NCBI GenBank assembly: GCA_022393335.1
Contig: JAJEKB010021384.1
Span: 1,118,007-1,182,006, forward strand
Direction: 5' to 3'
Source of the DNA: Macrotrachela quadricornifera
Taxonomy: Eukaryota; Rotifera; Eurotatoria; Philodinida; Philodinidae
DNA: 64,000 bases
Below are positions 63,301 to 64,000 of the stretch, piece after piece. How positions within the stretch are numbered: the first letter of the stretch is position 1; every line of letters begins with the position of its first letter. The notes under the pieces are model-generated. The model was given only the letters and a program-made list of their open reading frames with translations, was not told the origin of the DNA and did no database searches. A program made the translations under genes and the position numbers.

Positions 63301-64000
63301 AAGACCGCAAATCTGCCACCCTTGTAGATTTGAATAGTAATCATTTAGAAAGATAGAGCGCGAAATTCTGCATCGTTCTATCATGTTTTTACGTTCTCTG
63401 AAGAATCTCCAAAAAAAAATTTCCAACCAATAAAGCATCCTGAGAAATGTTATATTTTCATGAATTTTAGGTACAAAGGGAGAACGTTTATGCTCTGAAT
63501 TTTTTCTTCTTCTATTTCAATATCCATTGTTATAGGATATTTTGATAGAGCTTTTTACGCTCTACAAAATGGCATATTGGACATAGTTACTAACAATTTC
63601 AGCTTGATGCTACATCATGCTGAATATATTCCATACATAATTGAAATCCAGTTTTAGGTTGAGTTTTTGGATTTTTGTGAAACTTCAAAATGTCCTAAAA
63701 TTAAATTAGTGCCAAATGGCTTTGTGTTAGAAAATTGCGCCGTCTCGAGCTCTATAATTCTATCTAGGTTTGATTAAAAAACAAGTAGTACTTTGCCTAT
63801 ATTTCAAATAAATATTATCAATAGATGACTATTTTTGAGCTAAAAAAATAGCGAATTTTCTTTGTTTGTGCTCATCATAAAACTTTGTTTCTTAACTTAT
63901 TCTCAAAATGTAAAGACTAGTTGAATACAGTTTTTAACGCTGAATATTTTTATCATTGAACGAATTATCACATATGTCTCCTATATGTGAATCTGTCGCA
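63301..64000. other. No gene seen
   Basis: AT-rich sequence to the window end, possibly the interior of the element starting at 63214. Confidence 0.35.

Noticed and set aside
1..64000. rRNA genes, CRISPR arrays, bacterial operons
   Set aside because: None seen; intron structure and gene families are eukaryotic.

Overview
This is AT-rich animal DNA with short introns (many of 44-66 bases, GT-AG, T-rich acceptors) and a very dense load of DNA transposons. The gene types fit a bdelloid rotifer: duplicated DEG/ENaC-type channels, an ankyrin-ADP-ribosyltransferase gene, and multi-pass membrane proteins ending in FG-GAP repeats. The organism is an inference from gene content; no species marker was seen.

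Layout. 1-3.4 kb: an apparently intact five-exon hAT transposase gene (minus), then a cluster of CAGGAC/GTCCTG motifs. 3.6-4.4 kb: the wreck of a third channel gene copy. 4.8-6.0 kb: an ankyrin-ADP-ribosyltransferase gene broken by one in-frame TAA. 6-10 kb: no gene seen. 10.0-17.3 kb and 29.2-38.5 kb: two direct copies of one segment, each carrying an intact three-exon DEG/ENaC channel gene of 515 residues. The copies differ by inserted elements, a tandem-repeat contraction and many amino-acid changes. 17.4-29.2 kb, between the copies: a 1.6-kb near-perfect palindrome, a decayed hAT transposase and two non-autonomous hAT elements with perfect 8-base target duplications. 38.7-44.9 kb: foldback elements, a Helitron, and a dead mariner transposase split by a foldback that itself carries another foldback.

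45.9-56.7 kb holds the most interesting gene. Thirteen exons join with consistent reading phase into a predicted 1,791-residue protein: three repeated units (membrane segment, cysteine-rich ectodomain, membrane segment), a seventh membrane segment, then seven FG-GAP calcium-binding repeats that could form a seven-bladed propeller. I do not recognise the ectodomain family. 58.8-60.3 kb: a two-exon cytochrome P450 resembling the CYP7/CYP8 group. 60.4-64 kb: an inverted pair of short related fragments and a hAT-like terminus.

The genes do not form a pathway. The common theme is cell-surface and accessory genes in a transposon-rich region. All exon structures were worked out by hand from ORFs, splice motifs and phase, and are predictions.
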